Source: Symbiodinium natans (Eukaryota; Sar; Dinophyceae; Suessiales; Symbiodiniaceae). Taken from it: DNA of 64,000 nt. Location of the stretch: assembly GCA_905221605.1 (NCBI GenBank), contig CAJNDS010002785.1, forward strand, positions 83,705 through 147,704, in the 5' to 3' direction. Shown in pieces: positions 52,920 to 62,259 of the stretch (within the stretch, counting starts at the first letter, position 1; each line of letters starts with the position of its first letter). Below the pieces are notes generated by a model. That model did no database searches and was not told where the DNA came from. It saw only the letters and a list, made by a program, of their open reading frames with translations. The position numbers were made by a program, and so were the translations under genes.

Positions 52920-53990
52920 TCGACCAGGACCCTAGACCCTAACACCCCAAAGCCCTAAAACTTAAGCTGCTGAGGCCCTAGGCCGCCTCCATCCGAACCG
53001 CAGCTCTTGGAGCAGCTCTGGGCAACAGCAGGGGGGTTGTTCCAAGCTAGGAGTTTTTGCGTAGGTTTGGGAGGGTTCAGGGTTTAGAGTCTCCAGGGCT
53101 GATAAGTTCAGGGACTCAGAGAGACGCAGGTATTTACATAAGGCATATACAGGATGGTGGGATGTTGCAGGGAGAGTAGGGCTTACCTTTCTGTAGGAAC
53201 TTGTATAGGGAATTCCGTTATAAAAGATCAAACATACCTATGCTGCAAGGGAACCTCGTTTGAACTGCGGCCATGTCTTTGTGTGCTCATCGAGCCTTTG
53301 TGAGTTGTGGGGTTTACGGTTCATGTTTTCCATGTGACTTCAGCAGACAGCATCTGTTATTACTTGCCTCAAGCTCCAAGCTTCAAGCATGCCTGGCTGT
53401 TCCGTTTGCGTTTTGCTGCGGTTGTGCTTGGGTTGCTTCTTCGCAGCTGCAGTGGACGTGGGGTAGTTTCTCTGATGAGGGCTGCAGCTGTCATGAAGCG
53501 ACGCCTCAGAAACCAGAGACTTGATGGAGCAATGGCAATCGGATAAAGTAGTCCAAGGCCACCTTTTCAGAACACTACAAGAGACGAGTGGTCCGAAGGG
53601 AACCCCACAAAGCGAGACCACAGTGTAAGGAGCTGGCCGCAGGTCAAAAGCACTTTGGGCCCCAATAGCCCGTAGGGTCCCGTCCCTAGAGCCCCAAACC
53701 GCAAATCCCTGAACCGCGTTTCTTCACAAGGCTTCCGGCCCTGGAAGGCACGTCCCCGACTGAAGCGCAGGCAACTTGAATCAGGGCAACACTCAAGTTT
53801 CGGGCTTGGGGTTCTTGCAAGAATAGCAGATACCGAAAGCCCAAAGCATGCACGGCAGGCCGGCCATTCTTATCGGTATGTTGGAGGTCTGGAGCTGCAT
53901 ATCAGCTGTCGACATCTCGCAGAGTTGTTTAAATTCCCTTAAACCCTAAACCCTAAACCCCAAACCCTAAACCCTAAACCCTTTGACCAA
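52920..53990. other. Intron or spacer, no supported gene
   Basis: Open frames at 53273-53560 (for example SICYYLPQAPSFKHAWLF) lack splice support in both directions. CCCTAAA units at 53937-53983 lead to the exon at 53994. Confidence 0.3.
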
Positions 53991-53993
53991 AAG

Positions 53994-54107
53994 GTGCTGG
54001 CCATCAGCGACCAGCCGGAGATCCGTCGCATGGACAGCATGAGCCCGAGCGCGCGCGTCAGGGGAGCGCCCCCGCAATCCCCGAGCAGGAGCTCCAGGAA
54101 GAGACCG
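53994..54107 (+). CDS. Exon of an unrecognised gene, serine/arginine-rich
   Basis: Between CAAAAG and GTGGCT the frame is 38 codons, VLAISDQPEIRRMDSMSPSA, then PPQSPSRSSRKRP. The basic, proline- and serine-rich tail looks like a disordered or phosphorylated segment. The frame remains open after the donor (WIEAFFERF), so the donor could lie further on. It is preceded by a CCCTAAA array, as is common for exons here. Confidence 0.5.
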
Positions 54108-54161
54108 GTGGCTTGGATTGAAGCCTTTTTTGAGCGCTTTAGGGATTGTAGGCCGCTTAAG

Positions 54162-54455
54162 CCCTAAACCCTAAACCCTAAACACTGTACCCTAAACCCT
54201 AAACCCTGTACCCTAAACCCTAAACCCTGTACCCTAAACCCTAAACCCTAAACCCTAAGCCTCATGGCTCCCAAGCTTCGGAACGAAGCCAAGGCCTCGG
54301 CCACCCAGGCGAGCAAGGAGGCTGCTCTTGGAAAACGCTTCTGAGGGATTATGAGGGGTTTAGGGTTTAGGGTTTAGGGTTTAGGGTTTAGGGTTTAGGG
54401 TTCAGGGTTCAGGGTTTAGGGTTTAGGGTTTAGGGTTTAGGGTTTAGGGTTTAGG
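54162..54455. repeat. CCCTAAA and TTTAGGG arrays bracketing an exon
   Basis: CCCTAAA units with CCCTGTA variants (54162-54258) lie before, and about thirteen TTTAGGG units (54357-54452) lie after, the short coding stretch at 54264-54344. Confidence 0.9.
54264..54344 (+). CDS. Possible last exon or short ORF
   Basis: ATG at 54264 opens 26 codons (MAPKLRNEAKASATQASKEA) ending in TGA. The alanine- and lysine-rich sequence looks helical. It follows a CCCTAAA array and is itself followed by a TTTAGGG array, the usual surroundings of an exon here. An alternative frame (PHGSQASERSQGLGH) would continue the preceding exon in phase and cannot be excluded. Confidence 0.35.
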   Translation: MAPKLRNEAKASATQASKEAALGKRF

Positions 54456-54462
54456 CTTACTT

Positions 54463-54606
54463 GGAGGTTCATGCTACTTAGGTTTAGGGTTTCGGGGTTT
54501 AGAGGTTTAGGGGACTCATAACTCGATAATAGCTGTACTTATAACCCACTTGTGCCCCTGAAGTGCCCCTAATGTGGTTTCAGTTGGGTTATATGTACAG
54601 TTATAC
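54463..54606. mobile_element. Diverged relative of the 15.55-kb inverted-repeat element
   Basis: TACTTGGAGGTTCATGCTAC (54464-54483) matches the arm of the element at 15552 with one change. The following GGGTTATATGTAC (54577-54589) matches the other element's GGGTTATACGTAC. The right arm is decayed, and TTTAGGG has invaded the left side. Confidence 0.5.
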
Positions 54607-54879
54607 TTGGGGTGGAAGGGCCTACACCGGGGCACTGTCGATGGTTTGGTTTTCTCGGATAATGTCGTATCCTGATTAGTGTGGACCCCTCCAAATCATG
54701 AAAAGTTTTCAAACAATAATTGAGGGGAAAAAAATTTGGTTACCCCCCCTACAATAATGACAAGTTTTTTCGGGCATGGGTTTCGGAACAGAGAAAAAAA
54801 GAGAACAAGATGAGGAAATAAAAGAGCAAAAGAAGAGCAGCTTCAACTCGGAGTTTTGAGCTTACCTGAGCGTAATTAC

Positions 54880-54975
54880 CTAAGAGGAGAGGGAGAGGAA
54901 GAGGAGAGGAAGAGGAGAGGGAAGAGGAGAGGAAAGAGGAGCGAAGAGGAAATGAAGAGGAGCCGGTGGGGGGGG
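54880..54975. repeat. GAGGA polypurine stretch
   Basis: GAGGAGAGGAAGAGG-type purine sequence over about 80 bases. G runs (55045-55059) and a C run of about 27 (55096-55122) follow before the next exon. Confidence 0.8.
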
Positions 54976-55134
54976 CCCGGGGCCGAAAATTAGTATGGGG
55001 GGGTCCCTTTTTTTGTGACCCTCTTGCGGGGTGGATTTCGTTTGGGGGGGGGGGGGGGGGAGGCCCCCCACACTAATCAGGAGACCACATTGGCCCCCCC
55101 CCCCCCCCCCCCCCCCCCCCCGTACCTTTCACAG

Positions 55135-55236
55135 GTCATCCGGAGCCTCCACGAAAGCCTCCGCAGCGCCAAGCCAAAGCCGCGGCTTCGAAGGCCTCAG
55201 AGCGCCCCATCGCAGCGGATGCAGGAGCCCTTTTAG
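55135..55236 (+). CDS. Terminal exon ending in an RPQSA motif
   Basis: After TTTCACAG the frame reads VIRSLHESLRSAKPKPRLRR, then PQSAPSQRMQEPF and TAG. The RRPQSAPSQR string resembles the RPQSA strings in the frame that starts 160 bases later (near 55638-55680), so the two may be related genes or neighbouring copies. The sequence is basic and probably disordered. Earlier exons were not identified. Confidence 0.5.
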   Translation, partial: VIRSLHESLRSAKPKPRLRRPQSAPSQRMQEPF

Positions 55237-55326
55237 GGGGTTTTAGGGGCTCAAATTAGGGTGAGGTTGTAGGTTGCACTCGAAGAGTCGGGATTGCCTG
55301 GAACCATCGTGGTTGGGCGATTGCAG

Positions 55327-56008
55327 AGGCGATCAGGCGGATCATTCCCAAAGACGCCAACGTAGAGAGGCCGCAGACCGAGATTCAACTGAGCGCATGT
55401 CCCATGTTCCTATCGTCCATATATCACAACCCAAGCTCCGAAAACCAAGACGCATGAGACATCCTGCGACACCCCGTACACTCCACGTTTCCGTTGCCCA
55501 CTCTGCCCTTTCTCCCCCCCCTTGCTCCATCTCGGAGGAAAGGCTGATGCAGAGCGGCGCCATCGTCTTCAGGGAAGCCGACAAGAGGTTGCCCTCCTAC
55601 AGCACAGGCTTCCTCGATGAGCAGCGCAAAAGCAGGCCGCAGAGCGCGGCCCATAGTCGTCCGCAGAGCGCGGCCCAAAGTCGGTTGGCGATCGGACCAC
55701 TTGGCGACGCCAGTCCGGTTGGCCGGCAACTGCTGCGAACCCGCAGCCACGGCAGCCACGGTCAGAATTCCATCGGCCCACGACTCTCCAGACCCACTAG
55801 CGCAGTGGCTCCCATCACACGGAGTGGCACACACGATCTCCTGCTTCTCGCAGACGAAGCCCCAAGCCCTACTGGCCCTACTGGTCCTAGCGGCCCTAGC
55901 TGCGATGGCAGCGTGCCAGACATGGTGTTGGAGATGGCTCCTGACGGTCGCGATCGGCTGCCTCTCGGCTCGATAACGCACCCCATGCATGGTACTCCGT
56001 ACTCGTAA
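55327..56008 (+). CDS. Gene with RPQSA motifs; overlapping N-terminal frames
   Basis: A frame open from 55274 to the TAA-type stop at 56006-56008 has its first ATG at 55397 and reads MSHVPIVHISQPKLRKP. Later come SRPQSAAHSRPQSAAQSR and a serine/proline-rich tail (PSPTGPTGPSGPS), 203 residues from the ATG. The same DNA at 55327-55457 has a second protein-like frame, AIRRIIPKDANVERPQTEIQ then LSACPMFLSSI, after TTGCAG. Its layout faintly recalls histone-fold subunits such as Dr1 or NF-YB. Both cannot be used together over the overlap, so either an intron switches frames or one is chance. RPQSA-type repeats are common in flagellar proteins, but no function is claimed. Confidence 0.5.
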
Positions 56009-56695
56009 GGTTGGCAAGCTGATCGTCAAGTCGTGGCGATACTGCTGCTGCCAAGGCGCCTTTTGGGCCTGGGTGAAGAGATGCCGCCGCTACGCATCAT
56101 TCGCGTCTCAGCTGTCAAAAATGGCTGCTTTGAGCAACATCCTTCAATTCGGTTTCAGACCCGCTGCATAATGCTGCATGTCGTTTGGGGGAATGATCAA
56201 AAACCAAGTCGCTGTTTTTTAATCTGGCATCGGTTAGGCTCCTCTCCAGAGTACCTGTTTCAAATGAACGGGCCCGCTTTTTAACACAGAACCAATCCCC
56301 TGCAATTCCCGCCCAGAACCCCGAACGTAGAAGAACCCCACCTGCCGAGCCGAGGCGACCACAGCCCGAGCCTAAGGACTCCGCGTCCGATTCCCGAAGA
56401 CGAGCACACCCGAAGGAAGGGCTGAGGGAACCTCTAAGGTTCAGGGGAACTTTGAACTAGGTGGGCCTTTGGCATATTTCATGTTTTCCCTTGTTGGGTT
56501 CAAGCGGATCATATTCAGGAGTATTTTTCTGAGGGTTTTAAGTTGAGGGCCATCCTAGGGAAGTAATGAAAGGGGCGGGGTGGCACAGAAATGGAGTTCA
56601 GCGATTTCCTAGACTCCTAGACTCCTAGACTCCTAGACCTCCTAGACCATGTACAAACTCTAAACCCTAGAAGAACCTTACGATTTTCGGAGCAG
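56009..56695. other. Spacer with one weak open frame
   Basis: A frame at 56033-56284 (LRIIRVSAVKNGCFEQHPSI) has a fair composition but no context. A short tandem repeat of AGACTCCT occurs at 56611-56640. The rest is unremarkable. Confidence 0.3.
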
Positions 56696-56810
56696 GTCTG
56701 AGGACGTGCACAGCCCTCATGACTTCGAGCAAGATGGGCAAGCGTCCGCGGATGCAGAGGACGGAGCACCCTGTGGGCAAAACCCGTTGTCGATCATGCT
56801 TGCTCACCAG
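56696..56810 (+). CDS. Exon of an unrecognised gene, acidic
   Basis: Between GGAGCAG and GTTTGA the frame reads SEDVHSPHDFEQDGQASADA, then EDGAPCGQNPLSIMLAHQ. It enters on the third base of a codon and leaves on a codon boundary. An overlapping frame from ATG at 56719 has weaker composition. Neighbouring exons were not located. Confidence 0.48.
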
Positions 56811-56835
56811 GTTTGAACTAGCAGCTTTGACGGTG

Positions 56836-56853
56836 CATTTTGGCTCGTCAGCA
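56836..56853 (+). other. Probable relict of the dinoflagellate spliced leader
   Basis: CATTTTGGCTC (56836-56846) is an exact 11-base match to the 3' half of the dinoflagellate spliced leader, which ends CCATTTTGGCTCAAG, and GTCAG follows where CAAG is expected. It lies about 85 bases before the start of an intronless gene. That is the expected position if a trans-spliced mRNA was copied back into the genome. By chance alone, an 11-mer match is expected about 0.03 times in both strands of a window this size. Confidence 0.5.
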
Positions 56854-56932
56854 TTGTCAGCCAAATCAAATCTTACCGTACCATCTGGCCTGTCTAGAGG
56901 CATATAGCATTGCCTGGGGCCTGTCGCGTGTC

Positions 56933-57589
56933 ATGCGAGCTTTTGCGATCCACAGCATGGTCTGTGCTGCGTTTGCCATCGATGATTCGGTGGAACACCT
57001 GACAATGTTGCAAGTCAAAGCAGCCTTGCAACCAAGTTCGAAGATAGGCCGGGGCGTGCGCAACTTGACAGAGGTCTATGCTTTCCCAGTGCCGGATGAT
57101 CTTGAAATCGTAGACGAAAGCGATCCCGCTTTTGACAGTTTGAAGCAGTCTGCCGAGAAGTATGCGCTCAAACAAGATCCGGGCGCCGGTGGGATCGTTG
57201 ATTACGTGATCGTCCGATCCGCGACGCCTCAGAAGCTTCATCGCGTGTGGGGCGGACCTGCGAAGCGATGTGGATTCTGGTGGACCTTGTCGCATCCCTT
57301 AGCCATCTCACCATCTGGAAACCTGACGCTCAGTGCCTTCATGTCAGCATGCGGGGTATGTCCTGAGTGGAACTCGGGAACGACACTGGAGACATGTTGG
57401 AGCAAGCCTGGCTGGAGCTTCATTGTTGGACAGGGCAACTCGGCAACCTGCCAGAACAACAAGACCTTGTTCCCACCAGCGGCGCTGCTTTCAGTCAACG
57501 GCGACGTGTGTGACAGCTCCATACATTGTGACTCTTGTGACCTCTCTCGTGAGCCTGCCAAGTGCTTCGATCTCTTGCAAGCACTCTGA
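56933..57589 (+). CDS. Secreted cysteine-rich protein, intronless
   Basis: ATG at 56933 starts MRAFAIHSMVCAAFA, a short hydrophobic signal-like sequence, followed by an acidic start (DDSVEHLTML). The frame of 218 residues ends in TGA. About a dozen cysteines are concentrated in the last 100 residues (SACGVCPEW, TLETCW, SATCQ, HCDSCDLS, AKCFD), suggesting a disulphide-bonded extracellular or luminal domain. Candidate N-glycosylation sites NLT and NKT are present. No introns are seen, an SL relict lies upstream and an A-rich run (CAAAAAAAAGAAG) begins right after the stop, all compatible with a retrogene. The earlier in-frame TTG start is not needed. No family is recognised. Confidence 0.68.
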   Translation: MRAFAIHSMVCAAFAIDDSVEHLTMLQVKAALQPSSKIGRGVRNLTEVYAFPVPDDLEIVDESDPAFDSLKQSAEKYALKQDPGAGGIVDYVIVRSATPQKLHRVWGGPAKRCGFWWTLSHPLAISPSGNLTLSAFMSACGVCPEWNSGTTLETCWSKPGWSFIVGQGNSATCQNNKTLFPPAALLSVNGDVCDSSIHCDSCDLSREPAKCFDLLQAL

Positions 57590-57599
57590 CAAAAAAAAG

Positions 57600-58130
57600 A
57601 AGGGGTGACGAGGCTGCCATCTCCCCAAAGCCAGCACTCAGAGATTAGGCCCCCACCATATAGCCGCCCCCCCGTGGTTCAGGTTTTGGGTTCCCCCCCC
57701 CCCCCCCCCAGGGTTCATGGTCTGTGGTTCATGGGTTTAGGGTTAGGCTGTAGAGTTCAGGATCTTCACTCTGACCCCTTGGTCCATTGGTTCACGGTGG
57801 GTTTAGAGTTTAGGGTTCAAGGTTTGGGGTAATCTAGGTTCACGGTTTCCCCTCTCCCCCTTGTGGTTCGTGCTGGGTTTACGGTTCAGGGCTAAAGCGG
57901 TTAAGGTTTCGGGTTTACCCTTCTCCCCCCTGTGGTTAATTGGCGGGTTTAGGTTTTAGGGCTTAGGGTTCAGGGTTTGGGGCTAGGTTGAGGGTTTCTC
58001 TCCACCCCCCTCTGCTTCGTGGTTTTTTGAGGTTTAAAGGGCCGGGTTGGGGGGGGGGGATGCCAGTGGGGGCGGGGGGGTCGACTACGCGGAACGCGAA
58101 CGCATATACACCCCACAAAGCCGCAAAGCC
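57600..58130. repeat. Degenerate TTTAGGG sequence with C and G runs
   Basis: Repeated GGTTTAGGGTTCA-like phrases with CCCTCTCCCCCTTGTGGTTC interludes recur three to four times between 57700 and 58030. G and C runs are at 57693-57709 and 58046-58060. No coding signal. Confidence 0.7.
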
Positions 58131-58329
58131 CTAAGTGTCCAAACATGAACTCCTGAAGCCGAGTTTCCCTGTTGAACTCCCTTTAAAAACAGCAAACGTT
58201 GCTAACCACGTACCAGTACCTCTACTCACTCCCCCCCACTCCTCAAACACGAGCTGTAATGATTCTTTTGTTGTCATCATTGTCATCATAGCAAGACTCT
58301 GCCATCATGATAGTAAGCAGTACTATTTA

Positions 58330-58397
58330 GTAGCGGTAGTCGGTCGTCGTCGTCATCGTCGCCGCCGCCGTCGTCGTCGTCGTAGCAGCAGCAGTAG

Positions 58398-58432
<35 letters not shown>

Positions 58433-58435
58433 CTA
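58330..58435. repeat. CGT/GTC trinucleotide microsatellite
   Basis: CGTCGT runs with some CGC and AGC triplets, opposite in strand to the ACG tract near 4 kb. The arginine/serine frames read from it are repeat artefacts. Confidence 0.88.
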
Positions 58436-58460
58436 GTTGTAGTAGAAACGCAGCATGCAG

Positions 58461-58544
58461 GAGTCTCCCGCAGCTCCGGGTCTTGATCTTCCAAGTGCGT
58501 CGTCTGAGGAAAGTGGGAACCTGGCCTGCACTCGCCTCAGTTGA
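58461..58544 (+). CDS. Possible terminal exon, unrecognised
   Basis: After GCATGCAG the frame reads ESPAAPGLDLPSASSEESGN, then LACTRLS and TGA. It is serine- and proline-rich. Another frame is also open, but this one has an acceptor and a stop. Confidence 0.35.
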   Translation, partial: ESPAAPGLDLPSASSEESGNLACTRLS

Positions 58545-59483
58545 AGAGGGGACCTTCGGGTTTGGCATTTGGCGTTTAGGGTTTAGGGGTTTAGAATTTT
58601 GGGGTTCATTGAGGGTCTAGGTGCTAGGGTTGAAGGAGGTTGGGAGGTTCCGGATCCTGAAGTTGTCTCCCAAAAAGCCCAAGGCCACTTATTGAAGCAG
58701 CTGCTTAAGCCTTACACGTCCATCTTCTGCATCTAGCCCCAAAAAAGGGGACCACAACTTACTGAAGTGACGGTACACCCCCCCAAAGCCTGGCGCCCTA
58801 CAGACGATGACCCCCCTCGCACCCCATACCCAAGGAGCGAGAGCAGCGAGGAGTTGAGGCACGGCATTGGCATGCCCTGGGCCTGGCAGGACGGGCTTCG
58901 ATTGTCTTGTTGGGATGCGTGTTAGTTACTTAGTTCTTTGCTTTGTACAAAACCCCTCCGGCTTCATTGGAGATGATTGGAGTATCTAAAAAAACTGTGT
59001 TCATTGAGGCTCGAAAAAAGGGGAGCAAAGATTTAGGGTTTGAGATTTTGGCTTTATGGGTGGCTTGTCATCAGTGAAGTAAGTTATTTAAGGGGCTGCG
59101 CCCATGGGCGGGCAGCGCAGGCAGAAACGCGGGGCGAGCAGATCCGTCAAGGGTTTAGGGTTTAGGGTTTAGGGTTCTATGCCCGCTTTTTGGGGGGCAT
59201 CATGCTCCTGATGCGCCCCCGGGGTCCCCTGATGCGCGCCTGGGGGTCCCGGGCTGAACCCGCTGATGCTCATGATGCGCGCCCCTTGGGGGGCATCATG
59301 GGGCATCCGCGCCCGTCCCATTTTTCGTGCCTCAACCCACGAAAACCGACCGGGCCGCGAAAGGTCGGCGGCACAGGCGTTCGGCCTAATTCTGGAGGCC
59401 AGCAAGGCTATTCCCGGGACGACCCGGGTTAAAAGGTCCGCATTTGCTCGGTCCTTGGGGACCTCGCGCTGCCCGATTTAAAG
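58545..59483. other. Spacer with short repeated phrases
   Basis: Remnants of TTTAGGG occur at 58575-58625 and 59153-59177. From 59195 to 59305, GATGCGC and GGGGGCATCATG are each repeated in a GC-rich patch whose open frames on both strands are artefacts of the repetition. Confidence 0.4.
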
Positions 59484-59842
59484 GCTGACGCCGCTGCCGC
59501 CGACCCCCAGGACAAGGACGTCCGGGCACCGCCGGGCATCTTGCGGATGATCACCCAAAAATCTTTGGTCCTTTTTCTGTGGGGGGGTAAGGTGCAACCA
59601 ACACAAACGCGTTCCCCCGCTTGGGGGGGGGCGGCTAGGCAGGCGGGGTAGGGAGTGGGGGGGTGGGTTTTTGCGGGGGCGCAGGGGAGGGGGGGGGGTA
59701 GGGAAATGGGTCACGAAACGCGGGAGGGAGGTGGGTTACCATACACGTGGTTCCATCCAGGTAGGAAGCAAGCCGCGCGGGTCCATGGGGAAGGGCAGCG
59801 GGAAAGGTACGAGTCCAGCTTCTTGACGGCGACAAAGGGGGT
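59484..59842 (+). CDS. Two exons of an unrecognised gene
   Basis: Exon 59484-59586 (or from 59511 after CCCCAG) reads ADAAAADPQDKDVRAPPGIL, then RMITQKSLVLFLWG, and leaves one base into a codon at GTAAGG. Exon 59761 to about 59842 completes the codon after CATCCAG and reads RKQAARVHGEGQRERYES, then SFLTAT. The phase match and the strong GTAAGG support the pair. The end of the first exon is hydrophobic. No family is recognised. Confidence 0.45.
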
Positions 59843-60261
59843 CGGCGGATATAGTCATATATATATATATATGTAAGAGGGCCGGGATTTTCACCTTCTT
59901 AAAGAGAGTTCAAAACAAGAGAAGCGGGGGGGGGGGGGGGGGGTTTCCGGCAGCCGCAAAGAGGGGTATGAGATGGTATACACTGTGAGTACAGCTGCAG
60001 GAAGGCAGAGGAGAACCCACTTTGAATCCTAAACCCTAAACCCGCACGGGCCTCTGTCAGGATGGCGCCTTCTTGAAGCATCAGGACGGGCCAGGGTTCG
60101 CTAGGTTCAGGGAGCGGCACCTTGGATCAAGGGCTTCACATGCCGGCTTCCCCTCCCTCTGCAGGTTTAGGGTTTAGGGTTTCGGGTTTAGGGTTTAGGG
60201 TTTAGGGTTGCAGGTTGCAGGTTGCAGGGTTGCGTCCGACGTCTGTTTGGGGAGACGCCCC
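59843..60261. other. Spacer with microsatellite and TTTAGGG
   Basis: It holds a TA run (59857-59874), a G run (59927-59943), CCCTAAA at 60030-60043 and TTTAGGG with a GGTTGCA repeat at 60163-60234. Confidence 0.6.
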
Positions 60262-60639
60262 CTAGAATTCACTTGCTTGATTGTTTTTGCGGATTTCAGG
60301 GCTCAGGGCGTTGACACTGAAACGGGCATTCATTTCATGTAGAGCTGGCGCGTATGACCACGTTGCCATTACTTTGCTCTTGTCATTGGCTGAGAAGACG
60401 GCAGTCCATTCTCGACGCCGCGCGTTTCGCGGGCCTGCATCCAGCCTATAAGAAGGATCGTGCTGTTTGAGCCAGAGTCCTGGCTCTTGCAAGAAAAGCG
60501 TACCCTTTTGGGCGTAGTTCATTTCCCATAGTATGGCCCCCAAAGTTCTTTTTTCGCTCTCCTGTGAATCTGTCTGGAGAAGCGCTAGCTCGTTTTGTCT
60601 GAAAGCTTTATCCTTTCTCCGAATATCGCCACACGTCAC
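60262..60639 (-). CDS. Minus-strand open frame, unrecognised
   Basis: On the minus strand, 125 codons read without a stop, including NELALLQTDSQESEKRTLGA, GTLFLQEPGLWLKQHDPSYR and then VFSANDKSKVMATWSYAPAL. The composition is more protein-like than any + frame here, and the orientation is opposite to all other supported coding DNA. No ATG begins the frame (it opens with GTG), so it may be an internal exon or a broken mobile-element gene. No motif is recognised. Confidence 0.42.
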   Translation of the reverse strand: MTCGDIRRKDKAFRQNELALLQTDSQESEKRTLGAILWEMNYAQKGTLFLQEPGLWLKQHDPSYRLDAGPRNARRREWTAVFSANDKSKVMATWSYAPALHEMNARFSVNALSPEIRKNNQASEF

Positions 60640-60711
60640 CCCCTGTTCAAACCGGGAACTTCACAGATGGAAATCTAGCATGTTAAGGGTTTAGTTTTTG
60701 TTAGGCGGGGG

Positions 60712-60981
60712 TTAAGAGTGTTTCGTGTCGGAGATTCTGCGCCTAAGCGGTTCCCACAGGAGCAGCTCTTCAAAGATCCCAGCACGGAGCGCCGCCCGAT
60801 CGAATTCAGGCTCTATAGGTGTCAGCGGGTTTTGTGATCCCCGGTGTGTCAACACGAAAAAAAGTTTGCAAAGTGCAGGGTAAGAAGGGGTAGGGTAGAT
60901 GTGGCCTCGCGGCCTGCTCACTTTTCTGTGTGCGCTGAATGTCGCTTTTGGACGTTCGCGAAATGCCAACGCTGTCGTCAC
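60712..60981 (-). CDS. Second minus-strand open frame, unrecognised
   Basis: Eighty-nine codons upstream, in the minus direction, of the previous frame end LTPIEPEFDRAALRAGIFEE, then LLLWEPLRRRISDTKHS and a stop. It may be part of the same reverse-oriented gene or element, with a spacer of about 70 bases. No family is recognised. Confidence 0.32.
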   Translation of the reverse strand: MTTALAFRERPKATFSAHRKVSRPRGHIYPTPSYPALCKLFFVLTHRGSQNPLTPIEPEFDRAALRAGIFEELLLWEPLRRRISDTKHS

Positions 60982-61289
60982 TTTTCGACGTTTTGGCTCA
61001 CATGGCCTCTCACTGTTTGGGCACTACGCTGGTAGAAATGGGTTGAGGGTTTACAGGGCGTACTGAGGCTTATAGGGCTTACCTTTTCGTGCACCATGAA
61101 CTCCTAGGTTCTGCCATGTTCCCAGCATCAAGAGCCACCCGCTGTCTTTAAAAAACTGCCAACCTAAACCCTGAGGCCCTAAACCCTAAACCAAACCTTC
61201 TTGAGGCATCTACCAGAAGCCGAAGCGGCGCAATCAGGACGAGGCCGGGCTGCTGCAGTGGCTTTTTTTGCCAACATCACATGTCCAAT

Positions 61290-61385
61290 AGACATGCATA
61301 CATACATACATACATATCTAGGATATATATATATATATATATAGATATATATTTTCTCAGTATATATATATATACATGCATATAT
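61290..61385. repeat. TACA and TATA microsatellites
   Basis: CATACATA followed by TATATATA runs. The region after it (61400-61625) contains AGCGATATGGGCGCCA and AGTGATATGGGCCAGTCG, two related phrases about 55 bases apart, and no supported gene. Confidence 0.75.
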
Positions 61386-61694
61386 GTGTATGTATTTATG
61401 TGCATATTGGCTGGCCATTTTATATGAACGCCTGCGTAAACTATGTTTGTCTAAGCCAGTACTACCGTGGACACGAGTTGTTGCGAACATCAGCAAACCA
61501 TGGAAAGCGATATGGGCGCCACCTAAGTTTGATGGGGTCCGGCAGTCCCACACTATGTAAAGTGATATGGGCCAGTCGTAAAGCGAGAACCTGGGATTCC
61601 GCGACGTTGCGCTCTCCTAAGTAATTTTGTCCGTCGTCACATATATATATTTATTTATTTATTTATTTTTTTATTTATATTTATATTTATATTT

Positions 61695-62010
61695 AATGGC
61701 CCTGCTTTAGGAAATGTTTCCAAGGGGGGGGGGGGGTCAGTTACCGATGGTTTCGTGGAAACGTTTTTGGCGGTCGGAATTGTTATCAGGAGACCTCCCC
61801 CCCCAGGCTTGGTAACATTTTAGCTTGTGTGTCTTACCCACGCAAAGACCTACACATGCGTGCTTTAGTTCTTTGTCTCTTTCATGTCTTTGAAATGTTA
61901 CACGGATTGTGTTGTGGGTTTGCATGTTTTTCCCAGATGCCCGGCGAGAGACCTGGAAATGTTACCGGTAACTTTTCGGGGTCCCCCCCCCCTTTAAGGC
62001 AAGGGCCATT
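61695..62010. mobile_element. Miniature inverted-repeat element, 316 bp
   Basis: AATGGCCCTGCTTTAGG (61695-61711) and CCTTTAAGGCAAGGGCCATT (61991-62010) are inverted with small gaps. Just inside lie matching G and C runs (61724-61736 and 61983-61992). Inner sequences GTTACCGATGG and GGAAATGTTACCGGTAAC are also related. The element sits in TTTATATTTA/TATATA sequence and has no transposase. Confidence 0.6.
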
Positions 62011-62259
62011 ATATATACATATATATATATATGCTACCCCCTCCCCCCAGCGACCTGCCCTTCTTAGGCCTTTTTAGGCCTTTTTAGCAAAAAACAACAA
62101 CGAAGGCCCAAAAGTCGCGTAGTTAATCACCGGGTGATGAAGGACAGTTACTGGGACACCCACCTCACAGACCCCGATGAGCCAGCATTGGATTAATCTA
62201 CATTTTGAATCTGAAGCGGACAATGCTGTTTTCAGATGTTTAGATCTGTGTTTTTTCTA

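Noticed and set aside
58135-58620. Arginine-rich 161-residue protein
   Set aside because: Its centre is the CGT microsatellite. A different frame after 58461 has a better acceptor and stop.
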